Positions 42,296 to 55,563 are shown, counted from the stretch's first letter. The stretch: 64,000 nt of DNA from Sinohyriopsis cumingii (GCA_028554795.2 CM068831.1:35031644-35095643); one strand, 5' to 3'. Made by a program: numbers and translations. Notes: generated by a model from the sequence alone, not told the origin.

Positions 42296-43062
42296 AGCAA
42301 TTTGAATTAGTAATCATTTTTGATAATCTACTAACTTAGGAAGTCTTGGAACAAGATAAGCAAAATCTGTCATTGCGCTTTCACAACTTCCTTTAAGAAT
42401 AAACCGTAACTTTGTTCACACGAGCCATAACTCATTGTATACGTGCACATGCAGTTACGCAAATGTTTCGTAAAATACCAATCAAATAAACTATATTATG
42501 ATGTACGATATGAACGCAAAGTTTTATTTAGATGTAGAAGAATATGTAGGAATTGCGTGTAAATTTAGAACACTATAAAGAAAGACCTACAGAAAACAAT
42601 GTAAAGGTACGTGACCATTATTAAATGAAACATTTGAAGCCGTTTTTTCAGTGTTTTAGAAGTTCTCACCAAACTTTGTTAAACGCCTGCCAGTGTGTCG
42701 GATACACTAAAAATTCTAACACCATAGAGATAGCAACTAGCCATGATACGATACTTCATATGTCCCTTTCTTCTTTTTGATATTAACACTTAAAAATTAA
42801 TCAAGATTTTCCCCTCTATACGAAGAATGTACTCTTATTTAAATATTTAAGATGATCGTAATAAGGATTAGTAAACGCCGAGACCTACTAAAGTAAATTT
42901 TAGCTGGTCATGGTTTTAAAGAAACTTAGTTTTTATACATTACATACTATGCGATATACTTTACAAAATTGTTCGCAACAGACAAGTTATGAATTAATAG
43001 TGGTGGTGATAATATAAGGTGCTTTAAAGACACGAACATCAGATAACACAAGTCGAAACACG

Positions 43063-43165
43063 AAGTCCGCATAGAATTCAATATTCGTTTTGGATGTAGT
43101 CCGCATAGAATTCAGTATTCGTTTTGGATATAGTCCGCATAGAATTCAATATTCGTTTTGGACCT
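43063..43165. repeat. Minisatellite, three copies of about 37 bp
   Basis: Unit GTCCGCATAGAATTCAATATT followed by CGTTTTGGAT and a short linker; the middle copy has CAGTATTCG. Confidence 0.9.
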
Positions 43166-43394
43166 GCTTCGCCAGCCACAATCTTTAGATTATCGTCTCG
43201 ATGAAAATTCAGAAAGTAATTCATCATCGCTAGAAAAATGGATTAAACAATTGATAACTGATATCGTAAAGAGGAAAGCCAAGATTAAGGGGTACTGAAT
43301 TAGAAATATTCGAGTCAACTGCATTGTATGTAAACTTGATAACTGTAAATACTTTTTCTTCTTTTTGTCTCATAAAGAACTTGTTCCTTAAAGT

Positions 43395-46300
43395 ATCAGA
43401 AGGCACTTACTAGAGAGTGATCTAGTATCAGAGACATTAACCGGAGAGTGACCTAGTATCAGAAGACACTAACTAGAGTGTGGTCTATAATCAGAAGACA
43501 CTAACTAGAGTGTGGTCTAATATCAGAAGACACTAACCGGAGAGTGATCTGGTATCAGAAGATACTAACTAGAGTGTGGCCTATAATCAGAAGACACTAA
43601 CTAGAGTGTGGTCTAATATCAGAAGACACTAACCGGAGAGTGATCTGGTATCAGAAGATACTAACTAGAGTGTGGTCTAATATCAGAAGACACTAATCGG
43701 AGAGTGATCTGGTATCAGAAGATACTAACTAGAGTGTGGTCTATAATCAGAAGACACTAACTAGAGTGTGGTCTAATATCAGAAGACACTAACCGGAGAG
43801 TGATCTGGTATCAGAAGATACTAACTAGAGTGTGGTCTATAATCAGAAGACACTAACTAGAGTGTGGTCTAATATCAGAAGACACTAACCGGAGAGTGAT
43901 CTGGTATCAGAAGATACTAACTAGAGTGTGGTCTATAATCAGAAGACACTAACTAGAGTGTGGTCTAATATCAGAAGACACTAACCGGAGAGTGATCTGG
44001 TATCAGAAGATACTAACTAGAGTGTGGTCTATAATCAGAAGACACTAACTAGAGTGTGGTCTAATATCAGAAGACACTAACCGGAGAGTGATCTGGTATC
44101 AGAAGATACTAACTAGAGTGTGGTCTATAATCAGAAGACACTAACTAGAGTGTGGTCTAATATCAGACGACACTAACCGGAGAGTGATCTAGTATCAGAA
44201 GATACTAACTAGAGTGTGGTCTATAATCAGAAGATACTAACTAGAGTGTGGTCTAATATCAGAAGACACTAACCGGAGAGTGATCTAGTATCAGAAGATA
44301 CTAACTAGAGTGTGGTCTATAATCAGAAGACACTAACCGGAGAGTGATCTGGTATCAGAAGATACTAACTAGAGTGTGGTCTATAATCAGAAGACACTAA
44401 CTAGAGTGTGGTCTAATATCAGAAGACACTAACCGGAGATTGATCTGGTATCAGAAGATACTAACTAGAGTGTGGTCTATAGTCAGAAGACACTAACTAG
44501 AGTGTGGTCTAATATCAGAAGACACTAATCGGAGAGTGATCTGGTATCAGAAGATACTAACTAGAGTGTGGTCTATAATCAGAAGACACTAACTAGAGTG
44601 TGGTCTAATATCAGAAGACACTAACCGGAGAGTGATCTGGTATCAGAAGATACCAACTAGAGTGTGGTCTATAATCAGAAGACACTAACTAGAGTGTGGT
44701 CTAATATCAGAAGACACTAACCGGAGAGTGATCTGGTATCAGAAGATACTAACTAGAGTGTGGTCTATAATCAGAAGACACTAACTAGAGTGTGGTCTAA
44801 TATCAGAAGACACTAACCGGAGAGTGATCTGGTATCAGAAGATACTAACTAGAGTGTGGTCTATAATCAGAAGACACTAACTAGAGTGTGGTCTAATATC
44901 AGACGACACTAACCGGAGAGTGATCTAGTATCAGAAGATACTAACTAGAGTGTGGTCTATAATCAGAAGATACTAACTAGAGTGTGGTCTAATATCAGAA
45001 GACACTAACCGGAGAGTGATCTAGTATCAGAAGATACTAACTAGAGTGTGGTCTATAATCAGAAGACACTAACCGGAGAGTGATCTGGTATCAGAAGATA
45101 CTAACTAGAGTGTGGTCTATAATCAGAAGACACTAACTAGAGTGTGGTCTAATATCAGAAGACACTAACCGGAGATTGATCTGGTATCAGAAGATACTAA
45201 CTAGAGTGTGGTCTATAGTCAGAAGACACTAACTAGAGTGTGGTCTAATATCAGAAGACACTAACCGGAGAGTGATCTGGTATCAGAAGATACTAACTAG
45301 AGTGTGGTCTATAATCAGAAGACACTAACTAGAGTGTGGTCTAATATCAGAAGACACTAACCGGAGAGTGATCTGGTATCAGAAGATACTAACTAGAGTG
45401 TGGTCTATAATCAGAAGACACTAACCGGAGAGTGATCTGGTATCAGAAGATACTAACTAGAGTGTGGTCTATAATCAGAAGACACTAACTAGAGTGTGGT
45501 CTAATATCAGAAGACACTAACCGGAGATTGATCTGGTATCAGAAGATACTAACTAGAGTGTGGTCTATAGTCAGAAGACACTAACTAGAGTGTGGTCTAA
45601 TATCAGAAGACACTAATCGGAGAGTGATCTGGTATCAGAAGATACTAACTAGAGTGTGGTCTATAATCAGAAGACACTAACTAGAGTGTGGTCTAATATC
45701 AGAAGACACTAACCGGAGAGTGATCTGGTATCAGAAGATACTAACTAGAGTGTGGTCTATAATCAGAAGACACTAACTAGAGTGTGGTCTAATATCAGAA
45801 GACACTAACCGGAGAGTGATCTGGTATCAGAAGATACTAACTAGAGTGTGGTCTAATATCAGAAGACACTAACCGGAGAGTGATCTGGTATCAGAAGATA
45901 CTAACTAGAGTGTGGTCTAATATCAGAAGGCACTAATCGCAGAGTGATCTGGTATCAGAAGATACTAACTAGAGTGTGGTCTATAATCAGAAGACACTAA
46001 CTAGAGTGTGGTCTAATATCAGAAGACACTAACCGGAGAGTGATATGGTATCAGAAGATACTAACTAGAGTGTGGTCTATAATCAGAAGACACTAACTAG
46101 AGTGTGGTCTAATATCAGAAGACACTAACCGGAGAGTGATCTAGTATCAGAAGATACTAACTAGAGTGTGGTCTATAATCAGAAGACACTAATCGGAGAG
46201 TGATCTGGTATCAGAAGATACTAACTAGAGTGTGGTCTATAATCAGAAGACACTAACTAGAGTGTGGTCTAATATCAGAAGACACTAACCGGAGATTGAT

Positions 46301-47160
46301 CTGGTATCAGAAGATACTAACTAGAGTGTGGTCTATAATCAGAAGACACTAACTAGAGTGTGGTCTAATATCAGAAGACACTAACCGGAGAGTGATCTGG
46401 TATCAGAAGATACTAACTAGAGTGTGGTCTATAATCAGAAGACACTACTAGAGTGTGGTCTAATATCAGAAGACACTAACCGGAGAGTGATCTGGTATCA
46501 GAAGATACTAACTAGAGTGTGGTCTATAATCAGAAGACACTAACTAGAGTGTGGTCTAATATCAGAAGACACTAACCGGAGAGTGATCTGGTATCAGAAG
46601 ATACTAACTAGAGTGTGGTCTATAATCAGAAGACACTAACTAGAGTGTGGTCTAATATCAGACGACACTAACCGGAGAGTGATCTAGTATCAGAAGATAC
46701 TAACTAGAGTGTGGTCTAATATCAGAAGACACTAATCGCAGAGTGATCTGGTATCAGAAGATACTAACTAGAGTGTGGTCTAGTATCAGAAGATACTAAC
46801 TAGAGTGTGGTCTAATATCAGAAGACACTAATCGGAGAGTGATATGGTATCAGAAGATACTAACTAGAGTGTGGTCTATAATCAGAAGACACTAACTAGA
46901 GTGTTGTCTAATATCAGAAGACACTAATCGGAGAGTGATATGGTATCAGAAGATACTAACTAGAGTGTGGTCTATAATCAGAAGACACTAACCGGAGAGT
47001 GATCTGGTATCAGAAGATACTAACTAGAGTGTGGTCTATAATCAGAAGACACTAAACGGAGTGTGATCTAGTATCAGAGACATTAACTAGAGTGATCTAG
47101 TATCAGAAGACATTAACCGGAGAGTGACCTAGTATCAGAAGACACTAAACGGAGAGTGAT
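43395..47160. repeat. 3.7-kb minisatellite with 32-bp subunits in higher-order repeats
   Basis: Three related 32-bp subunits are arranged A-B-C over and over. A starts CCGGAGAGTGATCTGGTATC, B starts CTAGAGTGTGGTCTATAATC and C starts CTAGAGTGTGGTCTAATATC; all end ...AGAAGA(T/C)ACTAA. That makes a 96-bp higher-order unit, with occasional B or C dropped. Diagnostic variants (AGACGACAC and GATCTAGTATC) recur at about 44165 and 44900, one 736-bp step (23 subunits), showing a second level of duplication. No long frame. Confidence 0.95.
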
Positions 47161-48415
47161 GGGACAGGTAAGGTAAACATTGGCTTCAGACAATGAAAGC
47201 ATTTCTGTTTATTTTTGGAGGTTCCATATTTGATGTAATCATCATAGCTACAAGAGAATTTAGGTTATCAGTCAACACATCAAAGATTTAAACATGGATG
47301 CCATGATAAAATAATGGAAACATTCTACAATGCTTTTGTTCCGTCCATCGCAGTGAGTTTTGCTAGTGCCTTACCATATTTTCTGGAAAAGTAAATAGGA
47401 TGTTCTTATTTGAAGTAACCATGCCAGAATAATATTCCAATTACAAATATACAAGAAGTTTAAATAAGGCACGTGTTTCGACTTTGTTCTAACTGAACGA
47501 ATTCACTATGCATCAGATGTTAATGTTGAAATTTGATATTTGAAAATCACGGAAAATCCCCGCTCCCCTCTATTAACCTTTATATCTTATCTGGCTATTT
47601 GTAGCCATGTACAAATATGAATGAAACGCACAATAAAGTTAGAGGAACATGGTGCTTTCTTTTGGTCAAATCTTAACATCCTTGATCGTTATTTCTGTCC
47701 AGGCACCAGTCTGATCCGCCATGTTAAACCGTACAATTAGAGTTCCTTTGGTCGGAAGTTACTCATTGGCGTTAGTGAAATCGAAGCATTATCTGTACTA
47801 ATTGCAACACCCAGAATAGGACTACTCCTGTGTTCATAACTATGAGCTAGTGTTTGCTAGAGATTATTTGTTTTTATCTATGTCTGGGTTGTATTGTAAG
47901 AAATATACGAAATAGTTTATTTTCACTTGGATACTGCTAAAGGGTACACAGATTCAATGTAACTGAAACGGTCTGGTGTTAAACTATTCCTATAAATTTT
48001 ATAAAATTTTCAGCACGTTGTTTCTAACATTAATGAATAATGCAATTTGTATGAATAGGACTTTAGAAGGGGAAGATATTTTAGTGCTCGAAAAGTACAA
48101 TTAAATCTTGTACTTAAAAGCAACAACACCAACGAAAAAATATTACGCTATTTAATTGACTTGTATTTAAGATGCAAAATTCAAATTCGTTAACTTTCTG
48201 TGCTTATTTAGCAATTTACATTATCTCAGCCTGTGCAATTTAACAAAGTTTTATTTTTGTTTTAAGCAACAACAAGATAGTAATCATAGCTATATCACAT
48301 TTCTATTTTATGAATAGCATCTGATCAACACTGAGGAGAAAAAATAGACGTCCTCCCAGTCCGACTCATTTTATGAAATAAAAACTTCAGCATGTGAACA
48401 ACAACAAAAAATGTT

Positions 48416-48421
48416 GCGTGC

Positions 48422-48464
<43 letters not shown>
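48416..48464. repeat. (TG)n(GA)n microsatellite
   Basis: TG repeats followed by GA repeats. Confidence 0.95.
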
Positions 48465-48466
<2 letters not shown>

Positions 48467-49151
48467 ATAACATTTAAGAGTTCATAATATAAACAATGAA
48501 TTATCTGCTAGATATAATCTTACCTAGTGAAGAAAGATGCCGATTGGAACGAATGACAGCTTTGCCAACGAAACTCATTTTCAATTTTGTTACACTTATT
48601 GTCTCTCGACTTTACTCTCGATCAATCAATGTCATCCCAAGTGTACCTTTTGTTGATCATGTTAATGAATGGTTATTACGTCTCTATTTCATTGACTATA
48701 CATTTGGTTTAAACACTGACCGTGAAATGCGAATAATTGAATGCGGCATTGTAGCACTTTTAGGTAGTCAGAATTACATTGTTTTCAAACTAGCCAAAAG
48801 GTTCTGATGGAGACATTCTAGCAGTACTGACCAAAATGTCTAGTTTAGATGCATTGATGATCATTCTGGTTTCAAGTTGAAGAAAAACAATTATTGTTTT
48901 TTCGTACGGCAGGAATTTCCTGCATAATGTAGCTGTCTTGTGTGTTCGAATCCGATTAAGAAACTTGGAACGTGCGTATTTATGTTCATTTGTAAGTACG
49001 TATGTGTGTATGAATGTATGCATGTGTATGCGGCTGAACATCTTTATCTATAAATAACTATAATTTAATCCTTCATTATATTTTATATACAACACAAGTC
49101 ATACATTTCGACAATATGTCGATTTATTTTTATGAAGATTATATTATAAAC

Positions 49152-49299
49152 TGATATCTCTATGATCTGATCCCAGTTTGTTTATAGCATTGCACGTCCA
49201 GATTCCTCCATAGAGGCTACTTTGGAAGGAATCAATATCAATTTCTTTGCCGCCTTCTTTGTAAGAAACTGGTGGCGGAACGAAAGGATTTCCGAATCG
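49152..49299 (-). CDS. TSP1/Ig protein, exon 9 here (Ig domain 2, second half)
   Basis: 148 bases between acceptor TTCTTCTTCAG (after 49299) and a weak donor ATATCA|GTTTAT. It encodes the Asp-x-Gly-x-Tyr/Trp-x-Cys region of an Ig fold (DSFQSSLYGGIWTCNAINK), which needs the first-half exon at 52363-52484. Together the two are 270 bases, a multiple of 3, starting and ending in phase 1 like every other domain of this gene. The donor is the least certain splice site of the set. Further 3' exons must lie to the left but were not recognised. Confidence 0.65.
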
Positions 49300-49929
49300 C
49301 TGAAGAAGAATAAGAAACTTGTTTCAATGTTTACGTGTGATGGTGTATATTTATTTTTCAAAGGTGATCTAAATAACTGAATAGTATTTTGAAGAAACAG
49401 TGTCAGTTTTGATGAAGTTGAACTAATATTTAACTAAATCACTTAACGATGCAAGTGTCAAGGCCTGCAGTTATTCAGATCCAACTAAAATGATTACTCA
49501 TTTGTTGCAAACTTGAATGATAGGGTTACGACAGCATATAATTACAACGCATATTGTAATAGTAATCTTCGTTTGATGATTATTTAACTAGATCACCTAA
49601 CATAGTATATGCCAGGATAAACAGTTATATTCAGGTGTGTGTGTGTGTGTGTCACATCATAGGACCCACACAGCTCGCGTGAATGAACGTTCAGTTATAT
49701 TTCACCTTACGCACAAATATTATAAAAGGAACAAGTAAACAAATGAATTCACAGATCTTAACCTCGTAAGACTTTCCCCATCACTAAGTATTCCCCCAAA
49801 GTTCTCTTGGTCAAATGTGCATCGATGAATAAACACCTGTGGTGCAGAAGACACTCCAAAGCGCCGTGATAGCAAATTGTTCTTGATGAGGTTTTTTTCT
49901 AACCATACAAGTTACACTGAGTAAATTGG

Positions 49930-50157
49930 AGCAGAGTCAAGAGTGGAACCAATATGCAGAATTCTCATCTAATAAAGAACCAAAGCATGGTCAAGAGTGG
50001 AACCAATCTGCAGAATTCTCATCTAATAAAGAACCAAAACATGGTCAAGAGTGGAACCAATCTGCAGAATTCTCATCTAATAAAGAACCAAAACATGGAC
50101 AAGAGTCGAACCAATCTGCGGAATTCTCATCTAATAAAGAACCGAAACATGGTCAAG
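49930..50157. repeat. Minisatellite, four copies of 54 bp
   Basis: Unit TCAAGAGTGGAACCAATCTG..AATTCTCATCTAATAAAGAA..AAACATGG. As 54 is a multiple of 3, a plus-strand frame of 141 codons runs through it with an 18-residue repeat. It has no other gene-like support, and it lies in the intron of the minus-strand TSP1/Ig gene. Confidence 0.9.
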
Positions 50158-50809
50158 ATCACTCAGATCTACTGCTAAATATTAACAGCTGGTTTGGAAA
50201 GAAAATATTTGCCCCAGTCCAAAAGCACGAGTCTGTGTCTTTTGCAGTACGAGTCACTGTAACGAAACAGCCAGTTTTACGAGTTTTAGAATTTTTCGGA
50301 AATTTTCAAGAAGGTAGTTCATTGAAACATTCATGGTTTATAAATAATTAATAAACTTGTACAAGGTATATTAATATTTGTGTTAATGCTTTCTCACATA
50401 ATGGAAAAAAATGATATTCAGCAATAAAAGTACATTTTCTGTCCTTATGGTATTCATGTGTATCTCTTATATACACTTTCTAAACTAGTTTGTAATGTCC
50501 ACACAACGGAAAATGGTACATCTTTCGATTTGTTTATCAAATGCAAGTACATGTTAGTCCGTTTTATTGATAACTCGCTCTGCAGAACTTAGAAGCTCAA
50601 GCGTACTAGATTCTGGAAATGATGTGTTTATATTTATATGCACGTTACATGCGTGACTGTTCCCTTAATTTTTCAGTGCTGATGGAAAATTGGCCGAGTT
50701 TCATCTCTAACGGAAAAGATATATTGTCTATGAGAAGGTGACATCAACAGCTAATAAAATAAAAAAAAAGGCATTTTGACATCAACCTCGGTTTTACATC
50801 CAGCTAGCG

Positions 50810-50990
50810 GGAGTCGAGTTGGTGCAGTGGTTAGCTGCCAGAGTGAATTTGAATCTTATCCTCGGATCAGCCCGCGACGGTTGCCGTAGTGTGTCCATTT
50901 ACAAGGCATCTTACTTCAATTCCTTTGACAGGATATAATATCAGCGTGGTACTTTGCCTTAAGACACCCCAATGAAACAAACAATAATTC
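50810..50990 (+). mobile_element. Possible old SINE, unknown family
   Basis: GAGTTGGTGCAGTGGTTAGC looks like a tRNA A-box region, but the expected B-box is degenerate. The body TTTGACAGGATATAATATCA and a trailing (AAACAA)-type end are SINE-like. Confidence 0.35.
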
Positions 50991-51494
50991 TTCTCTCCTT
51001 TGCCTACTATATTATAGCGGAATAGAATGGTTTATTGAGAGAGGTGTGGTTTAATGAGAGAAAGAGATGAGTTGAGTTTTAACAAAAGGACCAAATACCT
51101 TGTGTTAGTTACTTAGTATTGTGCCAGGTTTAGATTAATCAGGTTTTGCCACTCTGACTACCAGTAGATGTAGAAAAAGAACCATACTTGTCTGAGCAAG
51201 GAAGACGTTTTCCTAAACGTCTCCAGTTCTCAGTAACACAAAATGCTCGAATTTTCTGCAAATGTTCGAGATACCAACGACGAGAAGCATATACATATGT
51301 GGATGTGTACAACTTGGTTTTTCTATGGCAGTGTCTTAAAGAGAGGAACGTGTTTTCCACGATAAGCAAAGAAAAATGTTCTCCTAAATATTCTGTTGGA
51401 AAACGTTATGTTCTGGTACCTACTTGATGACTATCAACGATTCAATGGATTAAAGATAGTGTTGATTCCTTTAACAGAATCCCAGTCATTGCTG

Positions 51495-51535
<41 letters not shown>

Positions 51536-52362
51536 TCCTTTTTTAAAAATAAAAAACTGCACAAGCAATGACGGAATTATATATAACGCAAACAAATTAT
51601 TCCAATAAGAATTAAAATTTGACCGATGTATAACACCTACTATTTACGCATTCCCAAATAACCTTTGCCATTTTTCCTTTGCATCTACGTTTCGACTTGC
51701 AATCTAGTTCAATTTTCCTCAATGATATGTTGTTTTTACAAATGTTATTAAAATAGGGCTGTTGAAACTGCAAGCAGTCGCAACCTCTATTGTAATACAT
51801 GAAACTTTATTAAATATGCGTTGTAATTACATGTAACCATATATCCCTATTGTAATAATTATTACAAGTTTCAAACCTAGATAGTCGTTGTAATTAAATT
51901 TGAAAAGCTGTGAATCCTGATGCTTATACCAACAGGTGATCTAGTTCGTTTATTAGTCAAGCGAAGTTTGTATTACAATAAGGGTTAAAACAGAAAGCAT
52001 TTTCAGTCGCTGTTGTAATAAAGCAGAATTTATTAATATGATATGTTACTCTATCCAATCGTGCCACCTTTGAAAACTGAAGTTGTTGCACAATTTGAAT
52101 CGAATTATTAAGAGATTCAAGTGCGGGTGGGGTGGGGTGGTATATGGTTCTTTTTTATTGTATTTAGTTCTTTTCTTTTTTCCACAAACGTTATTTTACA
52201 TCTGCTGAAAGATGGTTAAGTTACATCTAGAGGTTATTTATGGGAACTTAGTATGAATTGTTAAATAAAATCCGAGCATCTTAAACATTCCTTAAAATGA
52301 AATGGATTATAAATTATCATGAAATAACAAAAATGTACACATCATAGGAATTGCAGGCTTAC

Positions 52363-52484
52363 ATCTTTGTATCCCCATCTAATAACAGGCTCAGGAAACG
52401 CTAAAACATCGCACTTGATTTTGACTGGTGCGCCCTCTACGATCGTGTCCGGACTTTTTATCAGAGACAAGATAACCGGCGAGG
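52363..52484 (-). CDS. TSP1/Ig protein, exon 8 here (Ig domain 2, first half)
   Basis: 122 bases from acceptor TTTTCTTACAG to donor AAAGAT|GTAAGC. It encodes SPVILSLIKSPDTIVEGAPV and IKCDVLAFPEPVIRWGYKD: the A-B-C strands of an Ig domain with the first disulfide Cys (IKC) and the core Trp (IRW). It starts in phase 1 and ends in phase 0, the same split position as Ig domain 1. The partner half is 49152-49299. Confidence 0.8.
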
Positions 52485-53636
52485 CTGTAAGAAAATAAGA
52501 ACAAGATACGTCAAAACCTCCTTATTTCCGTAAGGGCACTGTTTAAAATATAAACTCCAATGTTGTGTTTGTAGAAATCACATCCTTGAGGTTCGCAATT
52601 TTTACCTCCCCTCTGAAGTTTGGGACTCTTTGATGTTCCCTGATGATAAGGACTGCATTAACAGCAAATATAAATTTGATATGTGCATTTAGAGTTTCCT
52701 GCTCGGTAAGTATTACTTGGTCATACGGTGGGATTTGTATTTTGTTTTCAAGCGATGATGTGGGGGGGGGGGGGGTAAGGGTTGAGCCTGGAACCAGTGC
52801 CAGTTGCACGAGTATGTCATGTTCATACCAAGTCAGTGTATACATGGCGATAGGCTGGGACCTCAGTATTCTCCAAGTTTTGACTCGGGTGCAAATTTCT
52901 CGGGATTGCGGTTGGAACCTATGGGTGGCGTAGGTGGGTGGGATAATGTAAGCAGCATGCCTAAATTTATATTTTTATGCCCAGTTAAGTGTTGTATGAT
53001 AGAGATCTAAATAGTTTCCATATCATGTCCAAGAACCTTTAGTAAGTGTAGGTCCTATCATTAATGTCATGTATAAATATGTATGGTCTCATCCGGGGGG
53101 ATCTTAATAGATTATATATCTTGACTCATGGGCCAAATTCACGAGAGCAAGGAAGGACCTCAGAGAGTCACCAATGGTTCCCATTCCAATATATACTGAC
53201 ACTTAGATCATTTACCACTAATGTCAATTATCAGACATGTGTGACTTCAGCTCTGAAGTTATTTGAAATTTATGTAGAATGACAACCAATCTCATTAACC
53301 CCATCCAGAATACAAATTTTAAAAGTATTTGCAGATTCTAAATTCGCCTGAATGTTGCTGACAAGAGTTTAATGTATCTTTCTTTCCTAGTGTAGAAGGA
53401 GTTCAAAGGCATCACACACACGTAAAACTTACCGTACGGACATATGGCGACTTTCAACATTCCGTCCCAGTTGTTTGAAATAAAAGCGTTGAGATAAAAA
53501 ATTAGCAAAACTAAATCGTATGTGACACATGCTTTAGCATAATTCTGGTTTCATGCTTGCAGAGTTTTCAATATTTGCAAACGCCATAAAATGTGCATCA
53601 GAAACCAACTTTCACATAAGCAACAAAAGTATTTTA

Positions 53637-53830
53637 TTATTATTATTATTATTATTATGATGTCAAAAATATTTTTATTATTTCCTGTACAGATTCGTAA
53701 TGGGATCAGACCATATGTTATCACAACGTTGTTATTATTATTATTATTATTATTGTTGTTGTTATTGTTAGTGTTGATGTTATTGTTGATGTTATTATTA
53801 TTGTTGTCATTGTTATTGTTGTTGTTGCAA
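53637..53830. repeat. (TTA)n / (GTT)n microsatellites
   Basis: Two triplet tracts, 53637-53660 and 53729-53828; open frames in several phases (Asn- or Leu-rich) are artefacts. Intronic. Confidence 0.9.
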
Positions 53831-54090
53831 ATGATCAATTACCAAATGCATCTTCTAAGTCGTTGTATTATACTGTGTCAGAATAGTGAGAGTTATGGAC
53901 TATCTTTTTCGTCTTGTTCAGAGTATTCTTTTCTCAACAAAATGCAATTTAGTTCCCGCAGACAGCATGACTAATAAGAACGATATCATGATTTCAGTGT
54001 ACCATACCAGAATATTGGGACAAACTCATATCTGTGACGTTATTTAACCCAAGATGACGTTTTCTTGTCAATAGGGATGGTTTCTCGCGT

Positions 54091-54093
<3 letters not shown>

Positions 54094-54178
<85 letters not shown>
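54094..54178. repeat. (TA)n microsatellite
   Basis: About 85 bases of TA, 50 bases downstream of the Ig domain 1 splice donor in the intron. Confidence 0.97.
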
Positions 54179-54180
<2 letters not shown>

Positions 54181-54227
54181 GATACTAAACATCGATATAT
54201 AGATATAAAAGGATTCAGGGCACGTAC

Positions 54228-54381
54228 TCTCATGAAGGTGAATAAACACTTGATTTTTCACCGTATGGTAGCTGTCGGAAAGTACACAGGTATAGTTCCC
54301 ATAGTTCTTAGAATCGACACCAGTTATAATTAACTCATTTGTTCCCATCGGCTGGCTTGCTCCCACAGGAAGACGATGGTT
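54228..54381 (-). CDS. TSP1/Ig protein, exon 7 here (Ig domain 1, second half)
   Basis: 154 bases from acceptor TTCTTCTAG to donor GAGA|GTACGT. It encodes NHRLPVGASQPMGTNELIIT and the classic Ig F-strand DSKNYGNYTCVLSDS with the second disulfide Cys, ending VKNQVFIHLHE. With the 149-base first half it totals 303 bases (phase 1 to phase 1). Confidence 0.85.
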
Positions 54382-54394
54382 CTAGAAGAATATC

Positions 54395-54592
54395 ACACAT
54401 ATCATATAATTGTATTTATATGGCCAAATTCTTCATACCGTATGATTATATTTATATTGCCAAATACCTCATACCATATAATTATATTTATATTGCGAAA
54501 TTCCTCATGCAGTATAATTATATTTATATTGCCAAATACCTCATACAGTATAATTATATTTATATTGCCAAGTTCCTCAGACCGAATATTTG
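54395..54592. repeat. Minisatellite, five copies of about 36 bp
   Basis: Unit ATTATATTTATATTGCCAAA followed by TACCTCATACCATATA with small changes. It begins 14 bases upstream of the Ig second-half acceptor. Confidence 0.9.
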
Positions 54593-54638
54593 GCAGTATT
54601 ACTTTAAGTGTTGAGCTTGGAATCGTATAAAATATGTT

Positions 54639-54875
54639 GTTGTTGTTATAGGGTTTAACGCCATTTTTCAGCACAAGATAGGCTATACATGGCGGCCAGT
54701 ATTAATGGTGGAGGAAGAATCTGGGAAAACCCCAGAAAGAACCACCGACCCACGAGAAGCTACCGGCAAGCTTTCTCACATATCCACATTGGCCGAGCCT
54801 GAGACTCCAAAACACGCAGACAGAGGTGAAATGGCAGTGATCCGTGACCACTCAACCACTCGGGGCCCCAACAAA
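54639..54875 (-). mobile_element. tRNA-derived SINE, family B, minus copy
   Basis: Reverse of the 35357 copy: (TTG)n, GGGTTTAACGCCATTTTTCA, GGCGGCCAGTATTAATGGTG, GGAAAACCCC and ending in ACTCGGGGCCCC. Intronic in the TSP1/Ig gene. Confidence 0.85.
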
Positions 54876-55244
54876 ATATGAATTTGCAAGATGTAGAAAA
54901 GTCTCGGAAGAAATGAGTGAATAATATGGACTGAATTTTTCTTGTTTTATTATTTCCAATTGTTAAATTTTTCTGCAGACCTAAGTTAAAGTTTCATAAT
55001 ATGCTACCAGTACCGTAGGTTGAATATTTGCATGGTACATAGAATTATATTTTGTAGTAATTTTTTTTAAATTTTCAATTAGGACAGTATAAATATTTCT
55101 GAACACAGAATAGTTGCTCAACAGTATTGATATACGCCTGTATATCTGTCACGTATATTTTACACGTAAGTATTATTAAATGCTTTTAAAATTAAGTCGT
55201 GATATTACCCTTTGGGAGAATACATTTTTCATCATCATGTAGAG

Positions 55245-55399
55245 CAGTGGTTTCCAAACTTTTTCGGGCCACCGCTCCCTTGGTTATCCTCAGCGCGCCC
55301 CTACCTTACCCCGTAACAAGTATTATTCAGCATTAGCGTCCCCCTTTGATAATCCCACCTCCCCCAAGGAGGTGGTGCCGCCAACTTTGGGAACCACTG
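55245..55399. mobile_element. hAT-type MITE (155 bp) beside a splice donor
   Basis: Ends CAGTGGTTTCCAAACTTT / AACTTTGGGAACCACTG are inverted; the exact 8-bp duplication ATGTAGAG lies at 55237-55244 and 55400-55407. The inner edge of the duplication is only 7 bases from the Ig exon donor (55415), so the insertion spared the splice site narrowly. Confidence 0.9.
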
Positions 55400-55414
55400 A
55401 TGTAGAGTGCTTAC

Positions 55415-55563
55415 CTCTTGGTAATACCACGTGACGTTCAGACCCGGTATGCCTGTCAGACATAAAAGCGTTACGTTTCCACCAACATTTGCTTCGGTAG
55501 GACCAAATATTTCCGGTGGAACTAATGGAACGTGCGGTGTTGTGGCTGCAGTAGTTGTCACCT
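55415..55563 (-). CDS. TSP1/Ig protein, exon 6 here (Ig domain 1, first half)
   Basis: 149 bases from acceptor CCTTTTACAG to donor CAAGAG|GTAAGC. It begins with a Thr/Ala/Pro linker (VTTTAATTPHVPLVPP), then EIFGPTEANVGGNVTLLCLT (first disulfide Cys) and LNVTWYYQE (core Trp). Phase 1 in, phase 0 out. In the spliced order it follows the TSP1 exon 57048-57191. Confidence 0.85.

Noticed and set aside
43395..47160. CRISPR-like array of 32-bp repeats
   Set aside because: No unique spacers; continuous tandem subunits.
48496..48807. 103-codon plus-strand frame
   Set aside because: No family, no splice or promoter context; hydrophobic composition as expected from AT-rich chance frames.
49926..50351. 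141-codon plus-strand frame with an 18-residue repeat
   Set aside because: The frame is kept open by a 54-bp minisatellite; the rest lacks support and lies antisense in an intron.
53440..53485. Extra Ig/TSP exon before the strong donor TACG|GTAAGT
   Set aside because: No convincing acceptor, no domain match, and the flanking exons already join in phase without it.
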